The position numbers were made by a program, and so were the translations under genes. From contig NW_004797517.1 of NCBI RefSeq assembly GCF_000002075.1, positions 22,761-86,760 of the forward strand: 64,000 nucleotides of DNA, in the 5' to 3' direction. This stretch comes from Aplysia californica (Eukaryota > Mollusca > Gastropoda > Aplysiida > Aplysiidae). Below, piece after piece: positions 26,901 through 33,939 of this stretch (the stretch's first letter is position 1; the number at the start of each line of letters is the position of its first letter). Below the pieces are notes generated by a model. It saw only the letters and a program-made list of their open reading frames with translations. It made no database searches and was not told the DNA's origin.

Positions 26901-29900
26901 GGAATCCTTGACAATCTTCTTTTAGCGTATTCTCAAAATGCAGCTCAGTTTCGACTTTTACAAAGTTTTTGTGCTTACTCACAAGCATCTCGGACAAATT
27001 AATTTTATCACATGATGCGCCCCCCCCCCCCCCAATAGACCCACCTCTTCGTGGTGGGGGGATTAGTAATCTTCGAATAGGAAAAGAAAAAGAGGAAGCT
27101 AACGGGTCAAGAGGTGACCCCGAAAAGAGACATATTACTTTACTATGTTTTTTACTCTTTCGATTTATTGTCTTTATTGTTTTACTTTATTACATGTATT
27201 AACTTTTCTTTTCTCCTCTCTCCATCGACAACTTTTCTTTGACCTGGAGTTGGGACGGGTATTGGTGGGGTGGAAAGCAGAGGTTCATTATCAGCACTGT
27301 ACTGGATGTGACTTTACGTAGGGAATACCCAGCTACATTCATTTATTAAGCATGCACTTATCGGAGAGCCGTATGACTGCGGAGAAGGTGCAGAGACCAT
27401 TTGCGTCTTGCTTGTTGACAACATTAACCCTCTGGGATCTGCCATACCTACCCCTGCCCCTATCTCTCGGATGAGAGGACTTGGTCGCTCTGGTAGGAGG
27501 GGGGAAATCTAGCTTCCAATTGGTATTATTACTATTAGTATTATTATTATTATATTATAATTTTTGTATTTCAGCAACACACAGCATCTATGCTCTTAAT
27601 AGCGTCTTTCTCTTCTTTATCTCCTCAAACAACTCCTCAATATAATACAACAGACACCAACATACCCATTCATTTTTCTTACAATCTCTCTGTGATGGAG
27701 TTGGGTTTTTGTTTGTGGCATTGCACCTACAGCCACTGCTTTATCTCCTAACCCGGGATGGAAGGAAAATCACAGAACCACCAGTTTTAGATGCTATTCA
27801 CAAATGATAGAATCCCATACGCAACTATTACCGAATGGCATCATGCAGAAGAGTTAACGCTCAGATGCTACTGGATCGCTAACAACAACATCACATGATG
27901 TCTGGATTTGACAGTGAACAGAAAAGAATGTAGTAAATGCTAGTGCTCTTGATGACAAGGTGTTCTTGAGGTAGTTAGCCTAGGTGCATCTGTTTTGGAT
28001 TCCATCAACTGAAGAAGAATGATATTGAACTAATGTGTGTGTGTGAGAGTGAACTGAAGGATAGTGGTTGTTCTATTAACTGATTCCGTCCATTCGGCCG
28101 CTGACAGCGGCTCCGAGTTTTTCCGCTGCCTCCACTCGGCTGCTGTGAGCGGCTCAACGAAATCCGAAACAAATGTGCACTTTTTAACATAGTTCCTACT
28201 TTTTAAGTTGTCGAAAGGAAGTAGAACTTGTAAACAAACCTGACCTCAATCTCTGAGCGCCAATATCAATTGAAACTCCGCGAAATTCTTGCAAAAATCA
28301 TTGTTTTGTTGTTGCGATGTAGGCTAGATTTAAGGGTAAATAACACGGAGCCTGGTGTAACAAAAAGGCCCTTCAAAGAAAGATATTCAACTAAATTTGT
28401 GAAATTCTAGCATAAATGTGTGCTAGGGTGATATCGCTACAATTTTGTGTTGATTCCTATGGATTATAAGGACTTGTAGAGCTGAGAAAATGCGTAAGTC
28501 GAAATTTTCTAAGAGGTGTTGCGCAATTTTTTTCCCTCATTCGTTTTTGTCTGACAGAAAATACAATACAAACAGATTATAGGTCATTGTGATTGATATA
28601 AATAGATCCCTCTATTGATTCCCATCACTTTGGTATATGCAATACCTATTAGAGTAACTTAGAGCTTCACAGTAATGCATTGAATAGATGTACCCCAGGT
28701 CTAAAACTGAACAAGGAAAAATAATTCTGTCCAGAGCCTGAAAAAATCATGGACGGAATCAGTTAAAAGTGTTGAAAAGTCCCCATAAATGAAAGTGGCT
28801 TCAGACTAGTTGATGCTCTGGCTTTTATGTGTGTTAAGACTCAGATGAAATCTGTCCTCTCATTGTACAGGATGGACTAGTTTCCCCCAAATCTTGATCA
28901 ATTTATAGATGATAATATGATGTTTTCGGTACCACTAACTCATTCAGTGCTACTGATGAGAATTCTTGCTCAGCTGGTTCTTGCCTGTGTGTATTTGATG
29001 AGTATGCTTGCAAAACCCACATTGTCCCTTTATGTAGCAAGAACCATGAAATTTTTTTTTGCTTTAAAGCCAACAAAACAATGTGCATATGATAGCCTTA
29101 TCTCTGCTGAGTAACACAGTTTTTGAATTTTGACAATTCGTTCATAAATTAAAAAATTATGATTTTTAATGAATTTTTTTGTGGGGTGACTCTCATATAA
29201 GGAAAAAATCCCAAAGCACGGTCCACATTAATTTGGGGTGTTTTGAGGCATTTTTTATCAAAAATTCCGTAGTAAACGGAATACATGAATGAAACTTGGC
29301 AGCATATTGTAGTTTTTCCTGCAGAACCTATAAAGATATTTGATGTATCTGCAGTAGTTTTTACAATTTCAGGGGAAATGTGTAAAAAAATTCATAGAAA
29401 TTTTAGGCCAAGGACTTGCGGCCAACATTCAAACTCCTGCAACTTTCTTTTAAAAAAAATATATACAGTAGTCTCTGCCTAAGATCCCGGTGCTTGGGAG
29501 CAAGGAAATGCGGGATCTTAGGCGAACCGGGATCTTAACCGACGAACCCAGGGAAGAATCTATGGTGACCCATGTTAAGGCTCACAATCAGTAAAATGGT
29601 CTCCCTCCACTCTACAATGAACTGACATGCCCCCTTGGTGGGTTTATGACATATGGCGAGCAAAGAGTGGTTAACCTTGATGACCTATCACGGTGCATAG
29701 TGGCATTATCCTATCATGAGTCTCAAGATCTACGCTTATCCAGTTGCCCCTCCTCTTTACCTGTCAAAAATGTATAGCTTTCCATCTCTGACCGAGTCTT
29801 CCCCCCCCCTCCAAACCGCCTTTGTCGTTACACACCGTTACGTTGTGAACGCACCAATTAAAATTCAGTCTGTGTCGCAAATTCATACGGGAGTAGAGAC

Positions 29901-32900
29901 AACTGCTGCAATGGTCAAGGAAGAGTTCACGGTTCGATGTGATCCCGCCTGGAGCGAACGTGTAGGCCCTACCCACCCAGCGAGTGATGCAAGTTTAGGT
30001 GGCGAGCTCAGGTGTGAGTGCGATGCGTCGGGAAAACAAACGTGTCGGTCAGTTCACACCCCGGTGTGATCCCGTCTGGGGCAAACATTGCATCGCTTCA
30101 TCGAGTTTTACAACGTGTATGTGATCACATTCACGATAGTGGCTGATCTTTGACGCGACGGACAGTTTATTGATCTCAACTTTCCAATCTTGGTTGATCA
30201 GCTGTGCCCGCCCGGGTTTTTGTTTTGCAAATTATGATCTGAAAAGCGGGATCTTAGCCGAATGTAGACCATCAGACCGGGATCTTAGGGGTGACTTTCG
30301 TATAGTAAAAATTCTGTTTTCCTAAAACAACGGGATCTTAAGCGAACCGGGATCGTAAGCGGTGGGATCTTAGGCGGAGACTACTGTACCTACGAAACTT
30401 TGCTATCTTTTGTATTTTTTTCCTGCAGATTCCAAATCTGCTGTTATTTTTTTTGTATGAAAGGCTCTTTTATCACTGTGAGCGAAAATGTTGAAAAGGT
30501 ACCCTGGGTACTAAAATGGGATATCCATTAACTTTTCTTGCAATATTTTTGTGTATAATTCAGGGTGTCCAGCAATATTTCCTGAAAAAATTTAACTACC
30601 TGGAAAAAAAATTTACTACCCAGCAAATCAAGCCCCACACCAGCTCGAAAAAGGGAGTTAATTTGTGCCATCAATAACATATATATTATTATTATTACAT
30701 AACATATGGAACGAAAAGAACACACAACAAAGTCCAGTCGACAAAATGGAGGATAGACAGACGATCGCAAGCTTGCTTGCAGCTAGATTTAGTTTTAGTA
30801 AGGTTTTTACAGCGCTCGCAACTGCATAGGTGATATGAGCGACAAGGGGTGGATGTCAACAGAGAAGTCCAAACGAGGAATCAAGCTTCGACTATCAAGG
30901 CACCCCGGAAATAGTAGTTCACAAGTGTGACAAACATACAAAAGAAGTAGAGGAAAATGACGATAGTAAAGAAGAGGACAGAAAAGGCAGCAGTTTCCCA
31001 TACGCAGGTCCAGCACAGTATGAGCATGACATTGATAAATCAGCCCATTTACAATTCTACTGTGCATAAGAACATGTTAATATCCTCCCTTTGGGAATGG
31101 CCTAAAGACGTTTCAGTCAGTAGCACTGCCCTGGTGGGAGGGGGGGGGGGGGGGGGTAGATTTATACCTATTGTGTACACACAGGGTGACTGCCAAACCG
31201 GCTTCTCCATTTTCCAGGGCCATGTTACACAACAACAACCCAGTACAAAACCAAGGACTCCGCCTCTCCCTGGGAGCTTTCCACACTTCTCCAGTGGAGA
31301 ACCTCCAGACGGAGGCAAACATACCATCACTCACACTCACAGGCGCACACAACTCTCACTACAGTACACAATTAAACAAAGCTCAACACCAGAGAACCCA
31401 GCACACGACTGTATTTTCAGAACAAACCTAGACACCATAAACGATTCCAAAACAACGAAAAACTCATCAAACCCTTCGGCCTCAGAGTCCTTGAGGACCT
31501 TAAAAACTTACAATTTTCCAAACAAGACATCCAACAATTTCTTTTCACCGAACTCCCTCCGTGGCACCTCACCAAGGCAAAAATAGACTTACAACTGACC
31601 ACACACACCAAGCACAAATACCAAAACATTTAAAGCAGAATACAAAAAAACTTATAGAAAAATACCCTGGTGTGGAGCTAATCTTCTTAGGGTCTGTTGT
31701 TGGCGCCGCTGCCCTATCCTCAAACAGTACACACAAAAGGAGCCTCCATTTTCTCTGCAGAGGCCACTGCCATTGACATGGCACTGGACTCCGTAGAAAA
31801 TTTTCCGAACAAATCTTTCCTTATCCTTTCTGACTCTGTCTTGCATCACCTCACTTCCAAACTACACACTCCTAAACCCAAAAATAGTTAAGTTACAACA
31901 AAAAATACACGCCTTGACTGAAACCGGGAAAAGAATCGTGTTTGCATGGCAACCTAGCCATGTGGGCATCCGAGGAAACAAGCAGGTAGATCTCCTGGTG
32001 AAGGAATCCGCGTCCCTTCTTTTGGGATCAATGATGAACACTCTCCCACAGACTGACTAAAAATAAAGTTTAAAAAAACACCTCCAGTCTGTGGGAGACT
32101 CATTGGAGAAATCAAATTTACAACAAACTCCACCACTCTTGTGACCCGCTATTTCCAGGGTGCCGTGATAGTCTAAGCAGACTTTGTGCTGTTGAAGCTA
32201 GAGAGGTGAGCAGAGTAAGTCTGATTCCCTGTAAGGACTTCTCTGTTGACTCCCACCCCTTGGCGCTCATATTACCTCATGCAGTTGGGAGCGCCGTAAA
32301 ACCTCTACTAAACAAAAAACAAACAAAATACCTTTGAAATCAAAATGTGTCAGCTTGAGGACGAGGGGCCCTACGAAGTAGGTAAAACGTGTCACAAATG
32401 CATTACTAAAAATCAGTTGCACTGCAGGTTGTAGACCCCCTGAGACCTAGCTGGGAATGCAAAGAATTTAGGGAGAGTGGGGGCATTTTGTCGTGAATGT
32501 ATTCCTGTTCCTCTGCATTGGGTCAATGGTTGGATAAGGTTTGTTTTGGCGATGACTTTCATTTTTCAAATTCGGAGGGTGGGTTGTTGATGCTGTGAGT
32601 GCTTATGCCACAGTCAGGAAATGTCGTTTCCTGTTTGGGTCAACAATGAATTAAGACCAGCATCCATCTTAGGATTCAATCAACCAGTCTTTGATGAGAA
32701 ACCACCGTTTTGTTGGTATTCCTTCCTTCCTGGGTTCTTTTTCTTGCAGATTTTTAGGGCTTTCTATATTTCTTGGTTTCTGGGTTTTTTCAAAGCCTTG
32801 TTTTTTCTTTCTATGAAATGTTACAAAAGTATGCAACTCTTTGGATCATCAATTCTTTCTATGTCTGTAAGTGCTTTTTTTCTCACAAATGGTTTTGAAT

Positions 32901-33698
32901 GAGGTATGGCTTTGGTTTTTAGGTCATTCAGTCAACAGAATATCAGTTCTTTTATTTTGCTGTTGTTTTAAAAAACCTGGTTTGACGTTGGAGGGTAATT
33001 GGTGGATACCCCCCGGGGCAGTGCCACTGACTGAAGTGTCTTTAGGCCATTCCCAAAGGGGGGACATTTCTCGTTCAGGCATAGTAGAATTGTAAATGGG
33101 CTGACTCATGTCACGCTCATAACTGTGCCTGATCTACAACAGGGAACTGCTGGTTTTTCTTTCCTGATCCTTACTATTGTCATTTTCCTCTACTTCTTTT
33201 GTATATTTGTCACTCTCTTGTGACCTGCTATTTTGTGGTGCTTTGATCGTGGAAGCAGACCTTGTGCTGTTGAAGCTAGAGAGGTGAGCAGTCTAAGTCT
33301 GATTCCCTGTAAATTGTAAAGACTTCTTTGTTGACACCCACCCCTTGGCGCTCATATGACCTTATGCAGTTGCGAGCGCCGTAAAACCCTCTACTATTTT
33401 TTTTAATTTTTTTTTATCGCAGGATGCTTCTCCTTTGCCCTTAAAAAGAATGGGTTTTTTTCTTTTTCCCAGTACTATAAATGTCCCATAATTGTGTTTT
33501 AAGCCTTTAGTTTTAAATTTCTCTGTTGGACATGTAATTTAATTTGATGATTGTTCAAATTTTGCAGAGAACTCCCCGTCAGCCCCCAAGTCTGAGAGTG
33601 CTGCTGCCCCTGTCACAGACAATTCCTCCAAAGATAAAGAGCCTGAAGTGGCTGCTGGAACCACTGCGTCTTCTGAACCAGAGAAAATGGAACACTGA
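2793..33698 (+). CDS. HDAC1: Histone deacetylase 1/2 (class I, Rpd3 orthologue), exons 2-16, 5' partial
   Basis: Zinc-dependent lysine deacetylase of the nucleus; the family works as the catalytic subunit of Sin3, NuRD and CoREST corepressor complexes. Exons: 2793-2905, 3345-3462, 5530-5604, 9732-9870, 11548-11689, 12719-12811, 14272-14380, 15160-15300, 17262-17370, 20537-20595, 20833-20904, 22348-22491, 26109-26181, 26590-26624, 33568-33698. All have AG/GT borders and join in frame to 516 residues. With the usual 17-residue first exon, numbering equals human HDAC1: HH 140/141, zinc ligands D176, H178 and D264, Y303, and K31, R270, R306, which contact inositol phosphate in the family. The tail after the catalytic domain is about 150 residues, longer than in human HDAC1 (482 residues in total). 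The first coding exon, which should end in TAYTAYGAYG, was not found in 1-2792. HDAC1 and HDAC2 are vertebrate paralogues; here one co-orthologue is expected. Confidence 0.95.
3345..3462 (+). CDS. HDAC1: HDAC1 exon 3
   Basis: Encodes [18 protein letters not shown] through YNKQMQR, 39 residues plus one base. Acceptor TTGACAG, donor GTAAGT. The final T joins TT of exon 4 to make phenylalanine, as in the human protein (QRFNVGED). Confidence 0.95.
3660..3850 (+). repeat. Dispersed repeat R2, copy 1
   Basis: Matches 34920-35150 on the same strand: TTGCRATTSAAG, GGTGGGG, AGTTAGCG-like and GACTTCCAAAGCT are shared in order, and both end in a TTTGATCATTTTTCAGTAAAATCC-like segment. It lies in HDAC1 intron 3. 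No coding content. Confidence 0.55.
4251..4620 (-). mobile_element. LINE 3'-UTR copy with shared tail T
   Basis: Minus-strand copy of the 3' UTR of the RNase H-bearing LINE. It reads toward the tail CATATGACCGTATGCAGTTG and a final ACTAAAA. The body includes CAGACTTTGTGCTGTTGA and GACATCCACCCCTTGGCGC. Related copies lie at 21560-21840, 30790-31139, 32130-32320 and 33000-33400. Confidence 0.7.
4651..5004 (-). mobile_element. tRNA-derived SINE, full-length-like
   Basis: Minus strand: a tRNA-like head at about 5004-4925 with box A (TGGCCTAGAGG) and box B (GGTTCGAATCC), a C/T-rich middle, a CACGTCAAAGACCCTTGG block, then AACTGAAAAAGTTT and the shared tail ending near 4651. Pol III promoter boxes are internal as in other SINEs. 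The tRNA head has weak acceptor pairing, so it is not a working tRNA gene. Confidence 0.8.
5530..5604 (+). CDS. HDAC1: HDAC1 exon 4
   Basis: Encodes [20 protein letters not shown] then GGSV, 24 residues between split codons. Acceptor CTCCACAG, donor GTAAGA. Its last G joins CT of exon 5 to give alanine. Confidence 0.95.
5761..6260. mobile_element. 500-base TIR element, unclassified
   Basis: Begins AGAGCGGGGTTGG and ends with its exact 13-base inverse (CCAACCCCGCTCT); similarity extends inward. No coding frame recognised inside. Target duplication is unclear, so the superfamily is not assigned. It lies in HDAC1 intron 4. Confidence 0.6.
7425..7615 (+). repeat. Dispersed repeat R1, copy 2
   Basis: Second copy of the repeat at 2515-2705, same strand, in HDAC1 intron 4. 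The preceding GC-rich stretch (7395-7440, GCGGGGGGGTTCCCCGCCGG) can form a hairpin and may be part of the element. Confidence 0.65.
7616..9731. other. HDAC1 intron 4, unassigned part
   Basis: A/T-rich intron with no exon, RNA gene or matched repeat seen on either strand. An ORF-like minus-strand stretch at 8857-9067 has no recognisable domain. Confidence 0.5.
9732..9870 (+). CDS. HDAC1: HDAC1 exon 5 (catalytic histidine pair)
   Basis: Encodes [19 protein letters not shown], then [17 protein letters not shown] and ILELL (45 residues). The HH pair corresponds to human H140/H141, the charge-relay histidines of class I HDACs. Acceptor AATCCAG, donor GTGAGT. Confidence 0.96.
10435..10620 (+). mobile_element. 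Short element S3 with shared tail (diverged)
   Basis: Starts GTGGGTGGTTGGCGGGTGCT and has TCTTTCCTATCAAA and TGTTTGTTACTCTC, then a worn copy of tail T (ATGTGACCTTATTG...GTAAAACTCTTACTAAAA). Cleaner copies at 11335, 51895 and 58890. Confidence 0.65.
11335..11522 (+). mobile_element. Short element S3 with shared tail, next to HDAC1 exon 6
   Basis: Same body as 10435-10620 (TGGCTGGCGGGTCCTCTGG, TTTGTTACTCTCTTGTAA) and a good tail ATATGACCTTATGCAGTTG followed by ACTAAAACTAAAAC. It ends 25 bases before the exon 6 acceptor. No tRNA head is visible, so its promoter type is unknown. Confidence 0.72.
11548..11689 (+). CDS. HDAC1: HDAC1 exon 6 (zinc ligands D176/H178)
   Basis: Encodes [20 protein letters not shown] through [10 protein letters not shown], 47 residues. 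DIDIHHGDG carries two of the three zinc ligands (human D176 and H178). Acceptor TTTCTAG, donor GTAAGT. The acceptor sits about 25 bases after the end of a SINE-like tail, so its pyrimidine tract is short and A-rich upstream. Confidence 0.96.
11794..12236 (+). mobile_element. tRNA-SINE-related copy, head lost
   Basis: Plus-strand element sharing with 4651-5004 the middle (TTTCACCTCCTTTCCTGC, AGCAATGTTCTGTCATCTGC), the block GTGCACGTTAAAGATCCC and a tail ATATGACCTTATGCAGTGCG. The body is longer than in the other copy. It is bounded by poly-G (11794-11809) and 27-base poly-C (12210-12236). The tRNA head is absent. Confidence 0.68.
12719..12811 (+). CDS. HDAC1: HDAC1 exon 7
   Basis: Encodes [19 protein letters not shown] through YESIFKP, 31 residues, phase 0 at both ends. 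Acceptor CTTTCAG, donor GTATGT. Confidence 0.95.
13490..13765 (+). repeat. Dispersed repeat R3, copy 1
   Basis: Matches 15930-16165: CAGTGCTTCCWATCTTYCGT, TTCTGACAGTTCYGTACTTG, CATCATTATCAA, AAAGTGCGA and AAAGGATCCGTACT appear in order. Copy 1 has an extra internal duplication of GTAGCRAAGGATCCGTACT (13645-13690). Confidence 0.7.
14272..14380 (+). CDS. HDAC1: HDAC1 exon 8 (zinc ligand D264)
   Basis: Encodes [17 protein letters not shown] then [19 protein letters not shown], 36 residues plus one base. [12 protein letters not shown] contains the third zinc ligand (human D264) and R270. Acceptor TTTCCAG, donor GTAAAT. Confidence 0.96.
14640..14710 (+). repeat. Short repeat R4, copy 1
   Basis: ATAATAATTAATAATAAATA, then AGCTCATGTCCCCGCTCGAC and AGCAAGCCTTATGCGCTTTA. 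It matches 22605-22680 and looks like the 3' end of an ATT-tailed short element in reverse. Confidence 0.5.
15160..15300 (+). CDS. HDAC1: HDAC1 exon 9 (catalytic Y303)
   Basis: Encodes [17 protein letters not shown] then [19 protein letters not shown], 46 residues. The tyrosine of GGGGYTIR is the transition-state-stabilising Y303 and the arginine is R306. Acceptor TCTACAG, donor GTGAGA. Confidence 0.96.
15589..15710 (+). mobile_element. TTAA-type MITE fragment
   Basis: Starts CCGTATCCGTACGTCGTG then TTTTACTATCGTATCAATG, matching the 5' part of 24141-24379. The 3' half has diverged or is missing and no clean right end was found. Confidence 0.5.
15930..16165 (+). repeat. Dispersed repeat R3, copy 2
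   Basis: Second copy of the 13490-13765 repeat, same strand, in HDAC1 intron 9. No coding capacity or terminal inverted repeat was seen. Confidence 0.7.
16166..17261. other. HDAC1 intron 9, unassigned part
   Basis: No exon, RNA gene or matched repeat seen. Short open frames on both strands lack splice context and known motifs. Confidence 0.5.
17262..17370 (+). CDS. HDAC1: HDAC1 exon 10
   Basis: Encodes [20 protein letters not shown] through EYMDKI, 35 residues. Acceptor CTCCTCAG, donor GTATGT. Both ends match the human protein segment [16 protein letters not shown]...KIK. Confidence 0.95.
17371..20536. other. HDAC1 intron 10 with recurring CTTATGGACATAACT motif
   Basis: 3.2-kb intron. A motif like CTTATGGACATAACTCTCAC followed by a CATAAG-like end occurs at 17835-17862, 17994-18021 (inverted), 18191-18212, 18887-18927 (worn) and 19053-19080 (worn). 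No TIR boundary or coding sequence was recognised. Confidence 0.5.
20537..20595 (+). CDS. HDAC1: HDAC1 exon 11
   Basis: A 59-base exon encoding [19 protein letters not shown], too short to stand out as an open frame. Acceptor TCACAG, donor GTATGA. It closes the catalytic domain. Confidence 0.94.
20833..20904 (+). CDS. HDAC1: HDAC1 exon 12 (acidic linker)
   Basis: A 72-base exon encoding [20 protein letters not shown] then RIS. Matches the human segment IPEDAIPEESGDEDEDDPDKRIS. Acceptor TTAAAG, donor GTGAGT. Confidence 0.93.
21560..21840 (-). mobile_element. LINE 3'-UTR copy with shared tail T
   Basis: Minus-strand copy of the same 3' UTR as 4251-4620: tail (CCTCATGCATTTGCGAGCAC), then CATCCACCCCT, CAGACTTTGTGCTGTTGAAG, CTGCTATTTCCGGGGTGCCT. 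It lies in HDAC1 intron 12. Confidence 0.7.
22348..22491 (+). CDS. HDAC1: HDAC1 exon 13 (CK2-site and basic segment)
   Basis: Encodes [20 protein letters not shown], then [21 protein letters not shown], 47 residues. FSDSEDED matches the region that holds the CK2-phosphorylated serines (S421/S423) in human HDAC1. KKKRQK is a plausible nuclear localisation signal. Acceptor TTGCCAG, donor GTAATT. Confidence 0.93.
22605..22680 (+). repeat. Short repeat R4, copy 2
   Basis: ATAATAATAGTAGATAGCAT, TATAGCGCAAACCCCTGCTC and AACAGCAAGCTCTGTGCGCT; partner of 14640-14710, in HDAC1 intron 13. Confidence 0.5.
23440..23850. repeat. AGATCTAGATCT-rich block with internal duplication
   Basis: Alternating AGATCT/TCTAGA palindromes occur at 23455-23475, 23605-23620, 23695-23745 and 23828-23850. 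Between them a segment is duplicated: GGAGGATTCATATTCCAATT at 23494 and a related one at 23751, each followed by TATCAAACCCTATYATAG. It lies in HDAC1 intron 13. Confidence 0.6.
24141..24379. mobile_element. piggyBac-type MITE, TTAA-flanked, 239 bases
   Basis: Exact TTAA on both sides (24137-24140 and 24380-24383) and perfect 12-base TIRs CCCTATCCGTAC. TTAA targets with CCC...GGG ends are the hallmark of the piggyBac superfamily. No open frame, so it is non-autonomous. An inverted relative is at 36237-36450 and a partial one at 15589. Confidence 0.82.
25190..25875 (+). mobile_element. LINE fragment, RNase H domain to C-terminus
   Basis: Broken plus-strand frames read [19 protein letters not shown], [16 protein letters not shown], then a [10 protein letters not shown]-like stretch and [13 protein letters not shown]. 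These are the RNase H core and the C-terminal Cys/His region of jockey/I-type (Nimb-like) non-LTR retrotransposons. Several frameshifts and stops. No 3' tail T follows directly. Confidence 0.8.
26109..26181 (+). CDS. HDAC1: HDAC1 exon 14 (lysine/glutamate tail)
   Basis: A 73-base exon encoding [19 protein letters not shown] then TSQE. VKKE and VKEE fit the psi-K-x-E SUMO consensus; the human tail is also SUMO-modified, but use of these sites here is inference. Acceptor TTCTCAG, donor GTGAGT. Confidence 0.9.
26590..26624 (+). CDS. HDAC1: HDAC1 exon 15 (35-base exon)
   Basis: Only 35 bases, encoding [11 protein letters not shown] between split codons. Called because its acceptor (CTATTAG), donor (GTGAAT) and phase join exons 14 and 16 in frame. 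The low-complexity sequence cannot be matched firmly to a homologue. Confidence 0.8.
27826..27895 (+). repeat. Dispersed repeat R5, copy 1
   Basis: GAATGGCATCATGCAGAAGA, TCAGATGCTACTGGATCGCT and AACAACAACA, nearly identical to 55182-55259 on the same strand. It is too short to classify. Confidence 0.6.
28080..28762. mobile_element. TTAA-flanked TIR element, 683 bases
   Basis: TTAA at 28076-28079 and 28763-28766 and perfect 14-base inverted ends CTGATTCCGTCCAT / ATGGACGGAATCAG. TTAA duplication is used by piggyBac and Kolobok elements; the CTG start is not the classic piggyBac CCC. No coding frame, so non-autonomous. It lies in HDAC1 intron 15. Confidence 0.75.
29466..30386. mobile_element. 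TA-flanked TIR element P1 (pogo/Tc1-mariner type), copy 1
   Basis: TA on both sides; left end CAGTAGTCTCTGCCTAAGAT, right end the inverse of CAGTAGTCTCCGCCTAAGAT. GGGATCTTA-like subterminal motifs recur near both ends. 921 bases with no transposase recognised, so it is an internal-deletion or unrelated-cargo derivative. Relative at 59727-60476. Confidence 0.78.
30790..31139 (-). mobile_element. LINE 3'-UTR copy with shared tail T
   Basis: Minus-strand copy ending at 30790 in the tail (GTTGCGAGCGC then ACTAAAAC). It has the body landmarks CTATTTCCGGGGTGCCTTGA and GAATTGTAAATGGGCTGATT. A 17-base poly-G (31140-31156) separates it from the plus-strand LINE piece that follows, giving a head-to-head pair. 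Confidence 0.72.
31157..32320 (+). mobile_element. LINE fragment, RT C-terminal region, RNase H, 3' UTR and tail
   Basis: Plus-strand pieces read [34 protein letters not shown], then RNase H residues [42 protein letters not shown]. At about 32130 it passes into the 3' UTR (CTTGTGACCCGCTATTTCCA) and tail T at 32260-32315. The C-terminal Cys/His part is missing, so there is an internal deletion, plus several frameshifts. Jockey/I-type (Nimb-like) family by motif memory. Confidence 0.8.
33000..33400 (+). mobile_element. LINE 3'-UTR copy with shared tail T
   Basis: Plus-strand 3' UTR copy: GCAGTGCCACTGACTGAAG, GTAGAATTGTAAATGGGCTG, CTTGTGACCTGCTATTTTGT, then tail ATATGACCTTATGCAGTTG and TAAAACCCTCTACTA. 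It ends 167 bases before HDAC1 exon 16. Confidence 0.75.
33568..33698 (+). CDS. HDAC1: HDAC1 exon 16 (terminal coding exon)
   Basis: Encodes [20 protein letters not shown] through SSEPEKMEH and a TGA stop at 33696-33698 (42 residues). Acceptor TTTGCAG. The Ser/Ala/Pro/Glu-rich tail is not conserved with the human C-terminus, as expected for this disordered region. The intron before it is the longest of the gene (6.9 kb) and is full of mobile elements. Confidence 0.88.
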
Positions 33699-33939
33699 TT
33701 AAATGGCTTTCTGCATTGTCACCCATCTCATCTGAATGCCTGTGGCTTTTCTGTTGTACTTGTTCAGCCATAGATTATTGTTTGTGTCGTGTGGATTTAA
33801 TCTCCCTTGTCCAGTTGTCATGATGCCTGTATCCATTCATTGTTCTGTTGTCCATGGAATTTTCTAAGGGAGACGAGACAATTTTTAAAAAACAAATTTG
33901 CCACAAAGATATGACTAGAAAAGCTTAGTTTATATAATA

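Larger units (their letters stand above)
26625..29465. other. HDAC1 intron 15, first part
   Basis: Contains poly-C/CA at 26812-26835, poly-C at 27020-27033, an ATT-rich stretch at 27525-27560, repeat R5 at 27826-27895 and a TTAA element at 28080-28762. The rest shows nothing recognisable. Confidence 0.5.

Noticed and set aside
30957-31586. A 209-residue open frame
   Set aside because: It crosses an inverted LINE 3' UTR, a poly-G run and LINE coding debris in mixed frames; not a gene.
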